Shown here one piece after another: positions 24,531 through 38,362 of a stretch of 64,000 bases of DNA. How positions within the stretch are numbered: position 1 is the stretch's first letter; every line of letters begins with the position of its first letter. The stretch comes from Zonotrichia leucophrys gambelii (taxonomy: Eukaryota > Chordata > Aves > Passeriformes > Passerellidae). The position numbers and the translations under genes were made by a program. The stretch covers positions 69,643,216 to 69,707,215 of the forward strand of contig NC_088171.1 of NCBI RefSeq assembly GCF_028769735.1, given 5' to 3'. The notes beneath the pieces were generated by a model. The model saw only the letters and a program-made list of their open reading frames with translations, searched no databases and had not been told where the DNA came from.

Positions 24531-27500
24531 CTCAAACCTATTTCCTCTGTCTTTCATTTTATGCCTTTTGTTCTCCAGTGATTTAGTCCTTCTACCATAA
24601 CCTCCCAACTCTGTTGCAACTAGCTTCACTAGCACACTTCCATTCTTTAGGCAGCGGTCTCTAGTAAAATTAGCACAGAAGACTGGTCCCAAAATCAATC
24701 ATTAGGAAGAGCTTTCAATAACAACTTCCCTCCAGTCAGAAAGGTCTCTTTTCACTGAAATCTGCCCTTTAGCTTACCTATTAGTCACAACTTTACTGGC
24801 ATTACTCAGCATGTCTCTCAGTTTCACATACCACACCACACTAGGAGCTAAGCAGGGAGGACTGCATTTCCATGACTAGAAACACCAGTGCTTTTATCAG
24901 TCACCAGGTTTACCTAGATCTTGCTTGATCTGGCCTCCTGCATTTTTCTTTCCTTTTTCTGCTACCTTATGTCCTATTCTTACTTTTAAAAGAATAGAAC
25001 AGATGCTATGAATAGCCTGCTCTCCAACAGGGCTGTCCTTGCCTGTTTGTCAAAGACAGGCTCACATTCTGCAGCTGAACAGGGTCTTTTTTCCTCTCTT
25101 AAGTGTTATTGAAAATAGTGTTTTTGAGCCTGCAATTATATGGGTCAGTTCCTTCCAGATACTGAGATGACAATGATGCAGCCATTCTCCAATATTTGGC
25201 TCAAGCTGTGTCTCCCACTTTGGCAGGAGCCGTTACAATTTCCAGGTTTTCATAGCCACTAAAAACCTGCAATGCCTGAATATTCAGATTCAGCATCCTG
25301 ACTGAAACAGAAACAAAGTATCTGATAAATTGTTGGGCAAGCTACTTTTTTTCCCCTTTTATTTATGTGGCTGAAGAACCTTTTGCTATTTGTTTTAATT
25401 TATTTTGCAGAGTCAAACTCAGCTTGTCTCATGCCAATCCTCATTTTACCCCTACATTTCCTAACCTCTTACACATGGCTTTCTTTGCTAACCTGTTCTT
25501 TTTTCTACTGCTTATTCAGTCATATCTGATAACTTTTCTTCCATGTTTTTCACTTCACAAGATATGCCATCCATCTGGAGCAGAGAAGCTATAGACCTGT
25601 ATTTGCCTACCCTTCATTTTAATTGAAATGGAAATCTCTCAAAGCAAGGTTATTTTCTGCTTCATTCTACAACTCAGTGTCAGATTTAAAAAAGTATTGC
25701 TTCTTGCTATTTCAGAGACTGGTAAGGAACTCTGCTGGTTATTGCATTCAGAAATGTCTGAATTTAGCTATTTGTTCCCCTCTATAATCCAGGAAGTCAA
25801 AGCCTCCCATAATGACAGACCTCTAACAAGCAAGATTGGTATCTATCAAATCCAGTTCTTGAGGTCATTGGCAGATGTAACACACTTGCTCAGCAATCAG
25901 ACTTCCCCAGAATATCTTTGGCTCTATTAGGTTTGTTATTTAACTCATTATCTCTCCTTATTTACCTCATTAAAGGCTTACAGTAACATCAGATTGTTTA
26001 CTTCTGCCTTTCACAAGTCAGGTATGCTCCAGTACCTGCACTCCTGCTATTCCTCCCCTTCCTCACCTTCTCCTTCTCTTTCCATGTATACAAACACTCA
26101 CATTGCCCCCTGCCCAATCTCTTTTGTCATGTCCTTAAATACCCACTTGAACTCCTTCCACCATTTCCAGACGAAACTGCAATCCAGCAATTTAGTCTTA
26201 AGGCACATACTCTCTATGTCATACCCAAAAATTTATGTGAAGCACCTCCTCAATCAGCAACCACCCTAGCTATCTCCACAATTGTTTTGCCATCTCTGTT
26301 GCACCTCAGTAGTTATCCTCATCTATTGTTCCTTGACAGAGTTTCTACTAAAAATAATTTTTAAAAAGGAATCCTTCTCCTACCCCCACCCCACCCAAAC
26401 TTTTCTTTTGGACCCATAAAATCTCTTTCTACCCTTGGGTCTTGGCTATTAAAGCTCATTTCTTACCCAGTAAATCCTTAGCACTCATTTAAGTGTGATG
26501 TTGTCCACAGACTGATTCTGCCACAGCAAACTGCAATGAATTTTGGTCAGATTTTATTTCTATTCAATCTTCCTGTTTTTCACAAAAATATGGGGTACTA
26601 CCCATTCATATTTTGTTTGATCTCTGCCTTGGTACTTTATTGTCTTCCTCTGTATTCCCAGGTATTAGCAAAATGAAAAACAAACTGCCCAGAAAAAGAA
26701 CTCTTGTGTTATGTCCCAATAGATGCAGTCCAGGTTGATTGGGATACCTTCCCAGAGGGATAATATTTTTTACATAATATCCTTAAGATACAATCTTACT
26801 TATTCCTACTTTAAATCAAATATAAAAGTACTCAACTTTCTTCCTTTAACACAAATAAAATAACTGTGTTTGGCAAACAGGTTGTCTACACTCATTCTCT
26901 CTGCTGGAATTTCACCTTGCAGGAGCTCATGCAAACCATTTTTTATTTGCTTTGGTTAATGTAAGTTCAAATAAACTCAACACTCAAAGCCAAACTTTCA
27001 AAAGGTGTCATATATTTTGTCTGCTTTGAACTCAAGGATTTTGCAGGCTTTCCCTGTAGATCTGCCAAGGTTAGCAGAGTTCAGAGAACCTAGCCCAAAT
27101 TGCAAGGCTGCAATAAAACCTGACATGGAGATTCATCTAGTTTGAATGTTTATGACAATTGCTTTATACAATTACCTCCTTGGTCCTTCTGACACCCTGA
27201 AGAAAAGCAACAGAAATGGATCTTCCAATAAAGTCATCTGCAGAAAACTGCGTTGGGACTTTTAAAGAGCTGCATATTACGGGCCTGTTGCTGCTGTAGC
27301 CATCCCTATTTCTTTTTCACAAAGAACTGCTGCTGTTCAAAATGAACCGCAAGTCAGATTCTGAATTTCAGCTCTTTGAATTCCCCCTGTGAGTCAGTTT
27401 CGTACCTGCTCTAACAGCATTGTTTCCAACACAGGCCTGACCACTCCCTCTGCTTCCAAAGCCATATTGGAACATGGGATCTTGCTCATGTGGCTGGCCC

Positions 27501-27891
27501 CATGGCATGCTGACATCATCCAGCAGATCAGTCACCTCATAAAGTCAAATGATGATCAATTTTTTCCCCAAACAAGTCTAAATTAATTACACTATTCCTG
27601 GACTGCCCACAGGTTGGAGATCAAGAAGTGGCACATGCTATACACATACACACAAAGAAGAGATTCCCTCAAAGCTCTACACTGAAAGATGGAGTTCATT
27701 TATAGGTTACCTCCCACATCTGACTTAAAACAAAGATGAATACAAACCATAACCAAAAGAGTTACTAAGCGTGCATGCAAGCATACAATTGGAATTTCTT
27801 CCTAATCCTCACCTTCCTGAGTTCTGTACTGGCCATCTTCACCTATATATTCATCTGGTCTACAGCTGCACTGGCCATATTATGTACTTTC

Positions 27892-27907
27892 ATAATTAGC
27901 TAATTAT
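27892..27907. promoter_or_regulatory. 16-bp perfect palindrome with two TAATTA cores
   Basis: ATAATTAGCTAATTAT is fully self-complementary and holds two TAATTA motifs separated by GC. TAATTA is the core of Q50-type (paired-like, NK/LIM-like) homeodomain sites, so this could bind a homeodomain dimer. About one 16-bp palindrome is expected by chance in a window of this size, so function is only a suggestion. Confidence 0.25.
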
Positions 27908-28489
27908 AAAAGGGCAGAATGAAGAATAAAATTATTTTATCACTTACTACAAAAGTATTACTCCTGGAAATATTAAAAAAATAAATCCAGAAGCTGAAAG
28001 GGTCATAACGTGTTGCTGCCTAGATGATTCTGCATTATACATGTAGGCATTTCAGATGTGCTCTGTTTCAGACATTTAGTCAGAATCACAGAGATTACCT
28101 CTTTACCTTGTGTCTGTTTCTACAAAGCACAGACAGTACAGGTTGACTCTACAAAGTAACATCCTAGCTCCTCAGTCTGCTCATTGTATCTTCAGTAAAA
28201 CTAAGGCTAGAGAGCCTTAAAAATCCCTATGCTACTGCTGAGATTTCAGTTTTCAGATGGCATCCCTGCTACACAGCATGTTCACTTTGTCCTCTGCACC
28301 ATTTAACAAGAAACAAGCAATGTAAAGAGTACAGGAAACCACCAAGATACTTGGTTGATCAAATGACAGGTTACTGCCAAAAATACATTTACTGATCTCT
28401 TTAAAACTGAGGTGGGTGGGTGAGCAGCAAAAGAAAACAAGGAATAAAGTGTTTTGTTGGAACACAGTTTTAGCTCGTTAGCTGCTGTG

Positions 28490-28773
28490 TGTTGAGAGGA
28501 GTTGAGACCCTTAGCTAGGTTCCTGGGCGCGGACATATGTGAATTGAGAAAGTCTGTAGGAATCCTCTGTCAAGGGTGCACTGACTCTGCCAACGCGCTG
28601 CCCTCCTGAGCCTTTCCGTAGGACAAACTTGCTCACTCTCGCTTCTCCTCGCAGATTAGCTCTGTCTGCTCCCAGGCGCCTACTCTCTCTTGCTCTAATG
28701 TGATTAAATAAGCTCCCTGTCTCTCCAGGCTTGTGCAACCGCCTCTCGCTTAGTCACCTAAGCGCTCCACAAC
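28490..28773 (+). mobile_element. Possible LTR fragment (CpG-richer, TG...CA ends), unproven
   Basis: This roughly 280-bp block carries clearly more CpG than the surrounding DNA (for example CGCG near 28528 and 28594, CGCC near 28677, and GCGC near 28763). It could be bounded by TGTTG (28490) and CAACA (28773), an LTR-like terminal inversion. An ATTAAA-type poly(A) signal at about 28703 lies some 65 bp before the right end, as in a plus-strand U5. However, the immediate flanks show no target-site duplication, and I cannot match it to a named family. The alternative is a small CpG-rich promoter or exon of an unannotated transcript. Confidence 0.3.
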
Positions 28774-30494
28774 ACCCCAAAGGAGTGGAGTCAGCTGAAA
28801 CAGGAGCGTTCCCAGCTCTGACATGTAAAGTACTTGCACTCACTGCTAAATAAACTTGGAAAAATGTTCACAATGCAGCTGTGCGCACAAGATGCTGCAA
28901 CCTCAGGGCAAGAATAATTATACACAAACAAGATACTTAGGATTTATGTTCCCCTCAAATAAAAATGTGCGCTGGTCATGCCAATCTCAGTGCTTCATGG
29001 TATGCCTGCAATCTGAGGCAGAGGAACAGATTCTCTGTTAGGGTTAAGAGATTAGATACCATCGTAGCTTTATTTTCCAATAAACTTTAGAGGCATTCTA
29101 AGCATTGTGGGTACACATTGATATGCTTCTCACCATACAAGGATATGGATTCATGGGAGGTCTTTTAAATGCCCTGTTGCATTAATGGTATTTATTCAGG
29201 CAATTTTCTATTGGCATATGTTGATGATTCCTTTTCAGAAGTTACAGGGTTAAAGCTGAAGCCCATAGGAATACCAGACCAAAACAAAACTGAGGAAGTT
29301 TCAGAAAAAGAAACAAGTACTCCTAGACCATTCCAAACAAGGGTTTATCTTACTTGCTCCTTAAATTCTCTCGTGAGGGAAAGCGCCAACTGCTTGTGCA
29401 AGTAGCCTGTTGCAATGCTTATGCATCTCTCAGTAGATGACTACTTCTCCTAACAGCCAATATCAATTAAATCTGTTGCTAATGAAGTCAATCTCTCCTC
29501 TTCTCAGTGAACACAGCAAAAGATTGATCACCGTCTTCTTCATAATGACTTTTTAATCATGGTCATATTTATCTTCTCCTCCTGAGGGGGAAAAACTCTA
29601 AAGCCAATTCTCTGATCTTTTTTTTTTAAAACCTCTCAACACACTCCTTGTCTTTGGATCTGTAACTCTTTGAATGTGCTGCATCCATGGCAATGCCAAA
29701 AATAAAATCAAAGAAACCTGTGCTAAGTCTTGTCTGCAATGGGCCTGAGATCTCTGAGGACTCATTCTCTTGAACCAGACTCAGCAGTGAATACATGCAG
29801 TGATATTTCATTATACTCCCATGCTCTAACAAACCCCACTCTAAAAATCAAGGGAGACTCCCTTTAATACCTGCTCAGTTCTGCAGTGGAACCTGAAATG
29901 GTGTGACTTACAGAGTTGAAAGGAGACTTTGCAAGCTTTGTTGAAGTTGCTGCAGACAAGGAAAACTCAACAAACAGCTTCAGGAGTACTTTAGTAAGCA
30001 ATTGCTCGCTGGTTGGAATGCAAGTTACACCACGTTAGACCCACTTCATATTTTGCCCCAAGGAACCAGCAAGCTGGGTGGGAGACCAACGGGCATTCCC
30101 ACCAGCCTGTCAGGCTGGACAAGCTGTAAGAACGAGCAGCCAGTCTGATATTTTTGCTTTCCCTGTCTTGACCTCAACTATAGAGAAGAAAAAGTTAATG
30201 CAGGCTTCAACCTTTGTATTTAGGTCAAGTTCTGTTAAAATTGCAAGGGAAAAAGGTTCAGGAGTTGACAATTTTCTTAGCCAAGTGAGTACAGAATTTG
30301 CATTCCTCTGCTTAGAAGACTTACACAATGCTATGCAAGTGATATGTGAGCAGTAACTAGCTCTTTGCAGGAATCCTCTGGAATCAAAGGAGAGAAGCAT
30401 ATCACTAACAACTCTATCTCATTTTTAATATTCTGTCTGCAGGTGGCCACTATTTCCACAATCCAGTCCTGTTCCTTGTCATATTCTGCTACAT

Positions 30495-30600
30495 GAAAAA
30501 AAAAATATATATAAAATAAGTATATTAAGAAAAAATTAAAAAGAATAATTAAGAAGAATAAGTAAGAAAAAAGAAAAAATAAGTATATTAAAGTATATTA
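30495..30600 (+). repeat. A-rich tract with repeated AATAAGTATATTAA
   Basis: The plus strand is nearly all A, G and T, with long A runs. The 14-mer AATAAGTATATTAA occurs at 30515-30528 and 30578-30591, and AAGTATATTAA follows directly at 30591-30601. This indicates duplication inside an A-rich simple repeat. No retroposon body precedes it. Confidence 0.75.
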
Positions 30601-33299
30601 ACCAGGCATAGAAAAAAGATGGTAGCCCCAAAACCCATGGCATGGAGGAAAAACGTTATTTTTTGCTGCTGGCAATTTTCTTTGGGTTGGCAGAACAAGT
30701 CATTTTGACTGTGAAAAGGAGCACAGGTACCGAGCTCTGTGATCATCATGGTAACCTTGCCAGTGTCAGCTAGTAGCAATTCAGAGCTCAATTAGTTATT
30801 GAAAATGAATCCATTACAGTCTACAGGTACCAGTCAATTTAAACCCTCATGAGAACTAGTCATAAACTGAGTGACTTTAGACAGTAAAACATTTTTTCAT
30901 GTTTCAGAAGCTTAAATGGGCATGTGGAAAAGACACTGTCTTCCAGCACCCCGTTTTGCAATTGATTAGAAGTTAAATCCTTTGTGTTTGAATCAGGGTG
31001 GGGAAAATATTTTGAGACTGCAGTTTGATCTGAGTGTTGCTTTTACTTGTGGTTTGGCAAAAGACTCTGAAATGCTGTTAAAACAAAAAGGCAAAGAAAA
31101 CCTGCAATTGCCGTGTCTCTGCTTATAAAAAAACATTTTAAAATAACCACATGCATCATTCACTACACAGATGCCACATTCTTCCCTACCCTTATTTAAT
31201 AGCTAGCTGTCAATCTACGTTGAAAAGCAGTTACCTGACATTACCATAATAATGCTTCAAAGCTTCATATTAAAGATGGGTATCTTCCTAGGCAAGCCCA
31301 TAGGGGTAAAGGAAAAAAAAAGGCCTTTTCTCTCTGGAGTTGCAAAAATGTAGTCCTCCAAGAGATGATAGAGTGCAACCAGGCAGGAATGACAATCACA
31401 GTCACTCCTGACTTCTCTTTACTGTAATTAAGCTGAGTGAGATCAACAAATTTGTATCTGCATAAGACAGGTTTCTCATCTCTATTTCTATTAACTGTGG
31501 TAGAGAGGAAACTAAATGTGAACTGAGACCTCTGGCCATTAGCATAACATAAACACTTCTTCCATCTTCCAGGATAAGCATTACACTTCTCAGGACAGCT
31601 CATGTGCAACCACTTTGATGTTTAGTCATTCTCAAAACGCGCTCCTTTCACATGCTCCTGCTGTGAGCAAACACTGCAATGAAAACTTGCCTGTGTCACA
31701 GGTTGGGAGATGGTGCCACATGTACGAGCCAAAAAACCTCAAAATCTTTTAAGCTGAGTTAATTTGATATTGAGTAGGGGGAACTGGAGCTGACATTTAA
31801 ATTCACTGTTTTCTGAGCAGGATTAGAAGGAGGTGGCAGGAGCCAAAGACTGGCTGAACATCTGAGACACACAGCTGACTCCTCTAAGTGTAAGGAATGG
31901 TGAGAAATCAAAGCATGGAAATCCTGTGAAAAAGGGCCCAGATGCTTAGGTGAAAGAAAAGTACAATCAAGCAAGGGCTTACCCATGTATATAGAACCTT
32001 TCATTCCCTCTGCAACAGAGTAGGGAAGCTCAGGACCTGACAGTAGCTAGAAAGCAGAAGGCAACAGCTGCTTCACAGGAGAATTTCCAACACCAAACAT
32101 ACAGCAAGCACTGGGCATATCCTCTCTTCTTCCAGCATGTATTGAGACTCCAGTGGATGAGCTCCAGAGCACAGACTTTCCTTAGAGGCTACTGTCAAGA
32201 AATCCATTGGCACCAGCAACCATGCTTTGCAGATCCCTTATGCAGCCTCCTGTTCACTAGTCCTTCACATCTCAGCTTTCCACTCACCAGAAGCTAAATG
32301 TTGCAGGAATGTAGCTGTGCCAGTCCTCCATGCTGCGAGAGAAGGTTGCACAGATCTCTGACACATGAGATTACACAAAGGGAAGCCATTAGGAAATGGT
32401 ACAAAACCCCAAGTACCCATAAGAGAAAAAGGAAGGGTAAAGCATCATTTCCTTCATGAACTCCCTCCTCTTGAGAGAGAGAAACTCTGCCACTTGAACT
32501 GTTCACCATAAGACGAATATGCTCCTGTGAACCATTGTCCAGTAGCTCTCCATGCTAGGATTTTTCATCCTAGTGAATATCCTTCAACTTTTCATTCTCT
32601 GAACACAGATATAATATCACCCAAGGATGGACATAAGGGATATTTCTCAGCACCTTCCCCCCATAGCTTACACAGCTATCTACATGAGAGCAATGGCACC
32701 TACTCAGTACTCTGAAACGCAGCATCCATTTAAGGCAGGGAAGCTCCTTATTCAAGCACAGCACTGTTGTGGGCAAGGCAGAGTATTTATAAATTTGTAT
32801 GCAATGATGTTTACTGTGATACCATTGGATTGCTTCATACCAGCGTTTTGACTGAAACAAGATGAGATAATGGGAACCCTGACTGTTGGAAGCCAGCTTG
32901 GTTTCAGTTTAAATGCATGCATTTACTTAAGCTTTCACAAGGTTTCCTATTGACTCTGGACGTAAAAGAAGGTAAGTCAATGAAGAAAGAGTCTCAAGAG
33001 CTCAGAATGGTATTTGCGAGCTCATGCCATGTCAGGAAAAAAAAACAAACACTGCAACAGTTTTGGATACCATGGGCTTCTTTCACAGCAGTTCACTCTA
33101 CATCCCTGTTTCCCTCTTACTCTGAAAGAGGGTTTCCCTGAAGTAGAAGAATAGGGAGGAGAGGGCAAAACAGTTTATTAATGCAAAGAAACTGTTTTTC
33201 AATTATTCACACTGAGTTTTCAGTTGGCATACAGAAAAGCTTCTACATTTGGAAAGCCTAAAAGTACACAGCTTTTGCTGTGAACCAACACAAGACCCA

Positions 33300-33381
33300 T
33301 CACACACCAACGCAGTGCGTGTTCGCATGCATGCATGAACATGTACACAAGCACACATACTTGTTCACGTATGCACACGCC
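33300..33381. repeat. Alternating purine-pyrimidine, CA/TG/CG-rich tract
   Basis: The tract mixes CACACA, GCATGCATGCATG (33325-33337), ATGTACAC, GCACACATAC and ACGTATGCACACGC. Much of it alternates purine and pyrimidine, the pattern that can adopt left-handed Z-DNA. It looks like a degraded CA/TG microsatellite with unusually many CpG steps for this window. Confidence 0.65.
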
Positions 33382-36300
33382 CAGAGGCAGTGACTACCAC
33401 TCTTTCATGGGGAGTTCCATCTGTGCTTTTGAGAACACCACTTTTCAGTAAGAGCATCCACTTCTCAATCAGTTTTCAAAGTCTGAAATACTAACAGGCC
33501 TCAGCAGCAAATCTGGACTCTGGTTCAGTCCTCTCCTTGGTCTGATCACAAAAGGTATTGTCTCTGGGCTTTTCTTGCATCTGTCACAGATCAAATTGTG
33601 TCAACAATAACTCATGAAGCTTCTGGACCAAAACAGTAACACAGCTATGAAGACCTAAGTTCTTCAGTCTCAAAAAATATAAGTGAGTATTTGATGTATT
33701 GCAACAGTGCTTTTCATTAAATGTTTGCACAAAGTATAGCAACCCTGACAAAGTAATTTGTGGTTTATGCAGGTATATAGCTACATTAGACCACACAAGC
33801 CATTTAAATAGTGCATAATGCTGGCAATCATTGCTACTAACCCTGTGTTAAGAACTGTGGGCAGACACTTCATTAATGCACACACAGATGGCCAGGATAT
33901 TGTGCTGCGTCCATGCTGCGAAAGTGTAGAATATAGAAGCAAGATTGAGTGGGATGATGAAGTCATCTGGCAAATCTCCACAGGGTGATGCACCCAGGAG
34001 CAAATGACATAGCATCTTCACACCACCCACTGTATACACCACTGGACTGGAATTCAGGTGCAGACAGACATTTCAATGATCCCCATTGCCCAAGCATGGA
34101 TGAGCCACCAATCAAACCTAACGTGATGGATCTGTGAAGGAGAAAACACTATTGCTAGCTTTCTTAACTTTAAATTCTAGCAGAAAAAAAGAACTGGTAA
34201 ACCTACTGAAAGATAGGGTTACCCAACATTTCCCATTCTAAGTACCTCCTTTTTGGTGGACTTTGTATTGGCTAAACCTAAGGTGTCAGGTGTGACATTT
34301 CCATGGCAGGATCTTCTTCCAACTTTCTTTTTTCTTTTAAAATTAAGATGGTAAAGACAAATAATTTCCTACATTTGGGAATTGGAGATAACCAATGAAA
34401 ATGGTTGATGAAAAAAATCTGTGTAAGCTAATGAAACATTGACTGCTTTGGCTCCTAGCTCCCAATCCACTGATACAAAAATGATAAATTTACTAATAAT
34501 TGAAGAACTCACATTATACCAAGAAAACACAAAGGCAGATACAAGAACTCTTGCTTTTAAGGGTCATGCAATCTAAACATTGTTCAACAGCTATTACTAG
34601 TAAAGGCTAACAACAAAACATGTGTCACAGAAACAATCCTAAAAGTTATTAAAGAACACTGAGCTGGGGGCTTTAGCTTTAACAAAAAAAGAACCAGTTT
34701 CAAGCAGGAAGAAAGAAAAGGTTAATAACACAGTAACCTGCAATGCCTGCTCAGAAAGCGCTTTTGTTAAGAGGCAAGTATCAACAGAAGTGAGCAGGAG
34801 TTTCTCAGAAAGAGGTGTTTCCTGTCTCCTTTCTAATGCATTTATCAGATTGTAGAGGACAAAACTCCTCACTTTTTAACTAGAAGGTTAATTTGTATAG
34901 CTATATTCTGCAGACAAAAATAAAGCCTTATGATGCATTGAGGACGAAAGATATTCAATAACAAGCTAGAACAGAAAAGCAACAAGCAAACAATGCATTT
35001 ATTTTACCAGTTACATTTTTTCCAAATACTTTTTTTTCCTAAGAGAACACTGGTTTCATGCTTTTGCTGGAATTATTTTTAAGATCAATTCTTTCCTGGT
35101 TGTTTTCCCTCTGTCTCCTTCCCCAGATCTATCCCCCCTTCCACAAGGAGAGGCAAAGTCCTGCCACGTTTGAGTGGAATGTTGACGCCCACGTGGGTGG
35201 GTGCAGAATTAGCCAAAACAAGTCCCTGCATTCCTTTGGATGTCAGCACCTTCTGCTGGCTCTTTCCTAATATCTTATTAATAGGTAAAATCTCTTTTCC
35301 AAATCACCCTTCCCCCATTATTCTATGGTCTAAAAAAACAGAAATAAAAAACTTCCTTTAAAACAGAAAAACTTCTTTAAGCAGGTGTCCAGGCTTATTT
35401 ATAGCAAAGAATTATGCTAGTTAGACAATTACAGTTTTTCAGTTGCCCAATTTAAATTCCTATAGGTACCTAATAAACCATCAAATGAAGAAGAATTACC
35501 AGTAAATAGCAATTACCTTGAAAGAACAGTACTTTAAATATTAAAGTGACACTTCATTAGTTATGCTGGCAAACAGGTCAGTTTGAATCAAATGGCTATT
35601 TTAAATTAGTGGTCCTATTGCAGACATGGGGTGTAATTTTTATTGCCAAATACCCAGCCAAGCTAGTGACCTTAAAAATATTACTCAAGAAATGGTTGAG
35701 AGTTAATTAGAATACCGTGCCAGGGAAAAAAAAGAATAGGCTTGAACATCTCTGAATTTTTTCCAGGAAGGTGTTTTTAATAATGGCAGTAGTTTACTCC
35801 ATTTAGAGGTCCATATCCTCAAGTCAAAATGTAGGCTTTTATGAAAGCAACAAAATATAAGACTAGAAAAATATTTCCATCCCTTTTTTTCCAACGGCAG
35901 CAATTTTTTTCTCAAGAAACAACATGAAGAGCCTTTAAAGCATTTATGACTGTAGAACTGTATCCCTACCACTACAGTGACTAAGTTTCTGCTGATATTA
36001 CCTTTTGCTTCACATGCTGAAATGAAAGTACTGAGAAAACCAACAAATAAATTTCTTTTGACAGTGCTTTTTATATTTTTAGCAGTCTGTGGTGTTAGAA
36101 CTCATAACAAAATCACATGGCTGGTTTACATTTTCTTTGTTGCCATCTCTGTTTTCTATAACGTACACCAGAGTGATAACTCAAACAGTGCTATCCGTAA
36201 TACCACTGCAAAGAGTCTCATCACACAGAGCAATTCCTGTATTTTCATCATTCCTGAAAATGGTATCACTAAACTTTCCCAGCAGACATAAAAAGTAAGC

Positions 36301-38362
36301 TGTCACAAAGCAAAAGGAATAGAACTCCCAGCATGGCTTGTTACTTTAGGTTCCTGTGCAGATACATTCATTCACATTCATCTTTACATCCTTTCTCTTC
36401 ATTTACTTTCATCCCAGTTTGTATCCAAGACTGTCATCAGGCCCTTTACACAGTCCTATCCAGTGCATTCTGTGATGGCAGTGACTTAAGTAACAAGCTG
36501 CTGTGGATTCCAAATTCTGCCCAGCTTAAGTAGAGCATTTAAGGTTTTTAAGGTCATAACTGGGCAGAAGTTGCCAACTGCTTTCCAGACACAAAAGAAA
36601 GAACACAATACTATGAGTCATGATGGAGGATCCATGAGAACTGCCATAACTACACTAAAGCTCAACATAGCAGGTAATGCCCACTGAGGTGAATGACTTC
36701 ACAAAGAACTCAAAGGAAGATTCACAATTAAGTTCAAGTTTGGTAGAAAAATTTAGGTAGTCTTTCTGTCCAAAAATAGAATCCATTCATTTCCAGGATG
36801 TACATCTGCCAGAGGTACAGGGAAGATCCAGAGCCTTGTGAGAAATCTTTGAACTCCAAAACTGTTAGAACTCTGATAGTGTATTTGGATATCAAAGGTG
36901 GGACTTGGAATGAACTTACCTTCCTGAGAAGGTGAGCCCTGAGATGTGGCCTTTGCACCTGAGCCTTACATTAAACAATAAAGTACATAGTCCTAGAAAC
37001 AGGGATCAAAATCCTATATTTCATCTTGATTGAATTCCTTAAGCAGGAGGCTACACAAACTTCATCACATACCCTCAATGACTCCCTTGAATTATTGCCT
37101 AACTAGTGGAATAGTTTTTGCAGGAGCAGTGAATAATGTTCCCACACTTCCCTTGAAGATGGGAGACAACAGTAAGAACACCTCAAGCAAAGCAGGAAAC
37201 TGGACTTGAATCTGACAGATCTTGGATGATGTCTAGCCACTAAGGTGTTATATAAAAGATTATTAAAATTTGACAAAAAGAGAAAGGAATGAGTCTTGTT
37301 CAGCAATTTCAGACCAAAGCTGTGAATACCCATCAGCAGGAAAGACTTCAGGCCTCCAGACATATTTCTTTAGGATATCAGGTGTGTGAATGGAGGTATG
37401 TTTGATCAGAGCATGGTGTCGCATGCTCTAGCCCAAGAGGATGGCAACATTTCAGACATCTTGTTTTCGGTATTTCTTTTGGCCGGTGCGTGGCACATCC
37501 AGAGCCTACTTGCTGTCTGTTTTGAATCTCATTCTGAAGAGTGTAAAGGTCCTTACTTACTATACAGGGCTCTGAAGCACCATAAACCAAAGATCTGGAT
37601 TGCACTCAAGGTGATTCTGTGCCTAATCCTGCACTCCACTAAGAGCTTTGCCACAGATTTGAATGGGCGTGGAACCAAATTCACTCCAGCCTTAATGAAG
37701 CTCTTAGTATGCTCCACAGAGGTCAACACAAAACCAAGTGAGCATCCTCCACAGTGTATGATTAGTTTTCCTTGTATTCATGCCCACTGAAAGCTGTCCA
37801 GTAGTAGCTGAGATGGGTGAAAAGATACACCACAGTCAAAGCAGCAAATCCTGGAATGCTTTTGAGCATTCAGGTCTCAGCCTTATCCTAGCCCCATCTA
37901 GGAACTACAGGAACACCTAACAGCATCATGATTGCTTCAAAGAAGAAAAAATTTATTTCACAAGCTGGACAGTCAGAAGGACAGAGTAACAGAGAATGGC
38001 ATGCTCTGCACCCAGCTTCATCTTTTCCAGAAAGAGTAATAGGATATCAGGCAACACCCCATTCCAAGAGGCTCTCACCATACCCTGCACAGACCCAGTG
38101 ACACAGACCCATTGGCACGGTCCTCAGGAAAACCTGGCAGCAGAGTCAACAAGCAATACTGCTCAGTACTCCCACTGCACAGATAACTTGGGGAAAAAAT
38201 GAAAAGCCAATTATTTCAGATTAACTGTGGACTTAACAGCCTTATTTAAGCATTCACGCTGGAAAATGAACTACAAAGTACACCTGTAGGAAACAAAGCC
38301 TTATAATCAAAGAAATTAATTTGTTCATTTCAGCTGCGTATTCATTGAAATGCCTATCTCGT

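Larger units (their letters stand above)
23970..28489. other. Non-coding AT-rich unique sequence
   Basis: No recognisable coding region or transposon was found. It contains an AT-rich tract (about 24.44-24.53 kb), a long stretch of pyrimidine-rich plus strand (about 25.4-26.6 kb) and a 16-bp palindrome (27.89 kb). Open frames at 25.37-26.27 kb are short and their translations are low-information. Confidence 0.5.

Noticed and set aside
29169..29405. LLAYVDD string resembling the reverse-transcriptase YxDD motif
   Set aside because: No other reverse-transcriptase motifs occur at the expected distances on either side, and the frame is only 78 codons. A four-residue match is expected by chance.
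32917..32977. Strong donor AAG|GTAAGTC after a short open frame
   Set aside because: There is no convincing acceptor or coding texture upstream. GTAAGT hexamers are expected many times in this length.
37386..37790. 134-codon plus-strand open frame
   Set aside because: It has no recognisable domain, splice context or codon bias, and an overlapping minus-strand frame is also open. It is within chance expectation for 64 kb.
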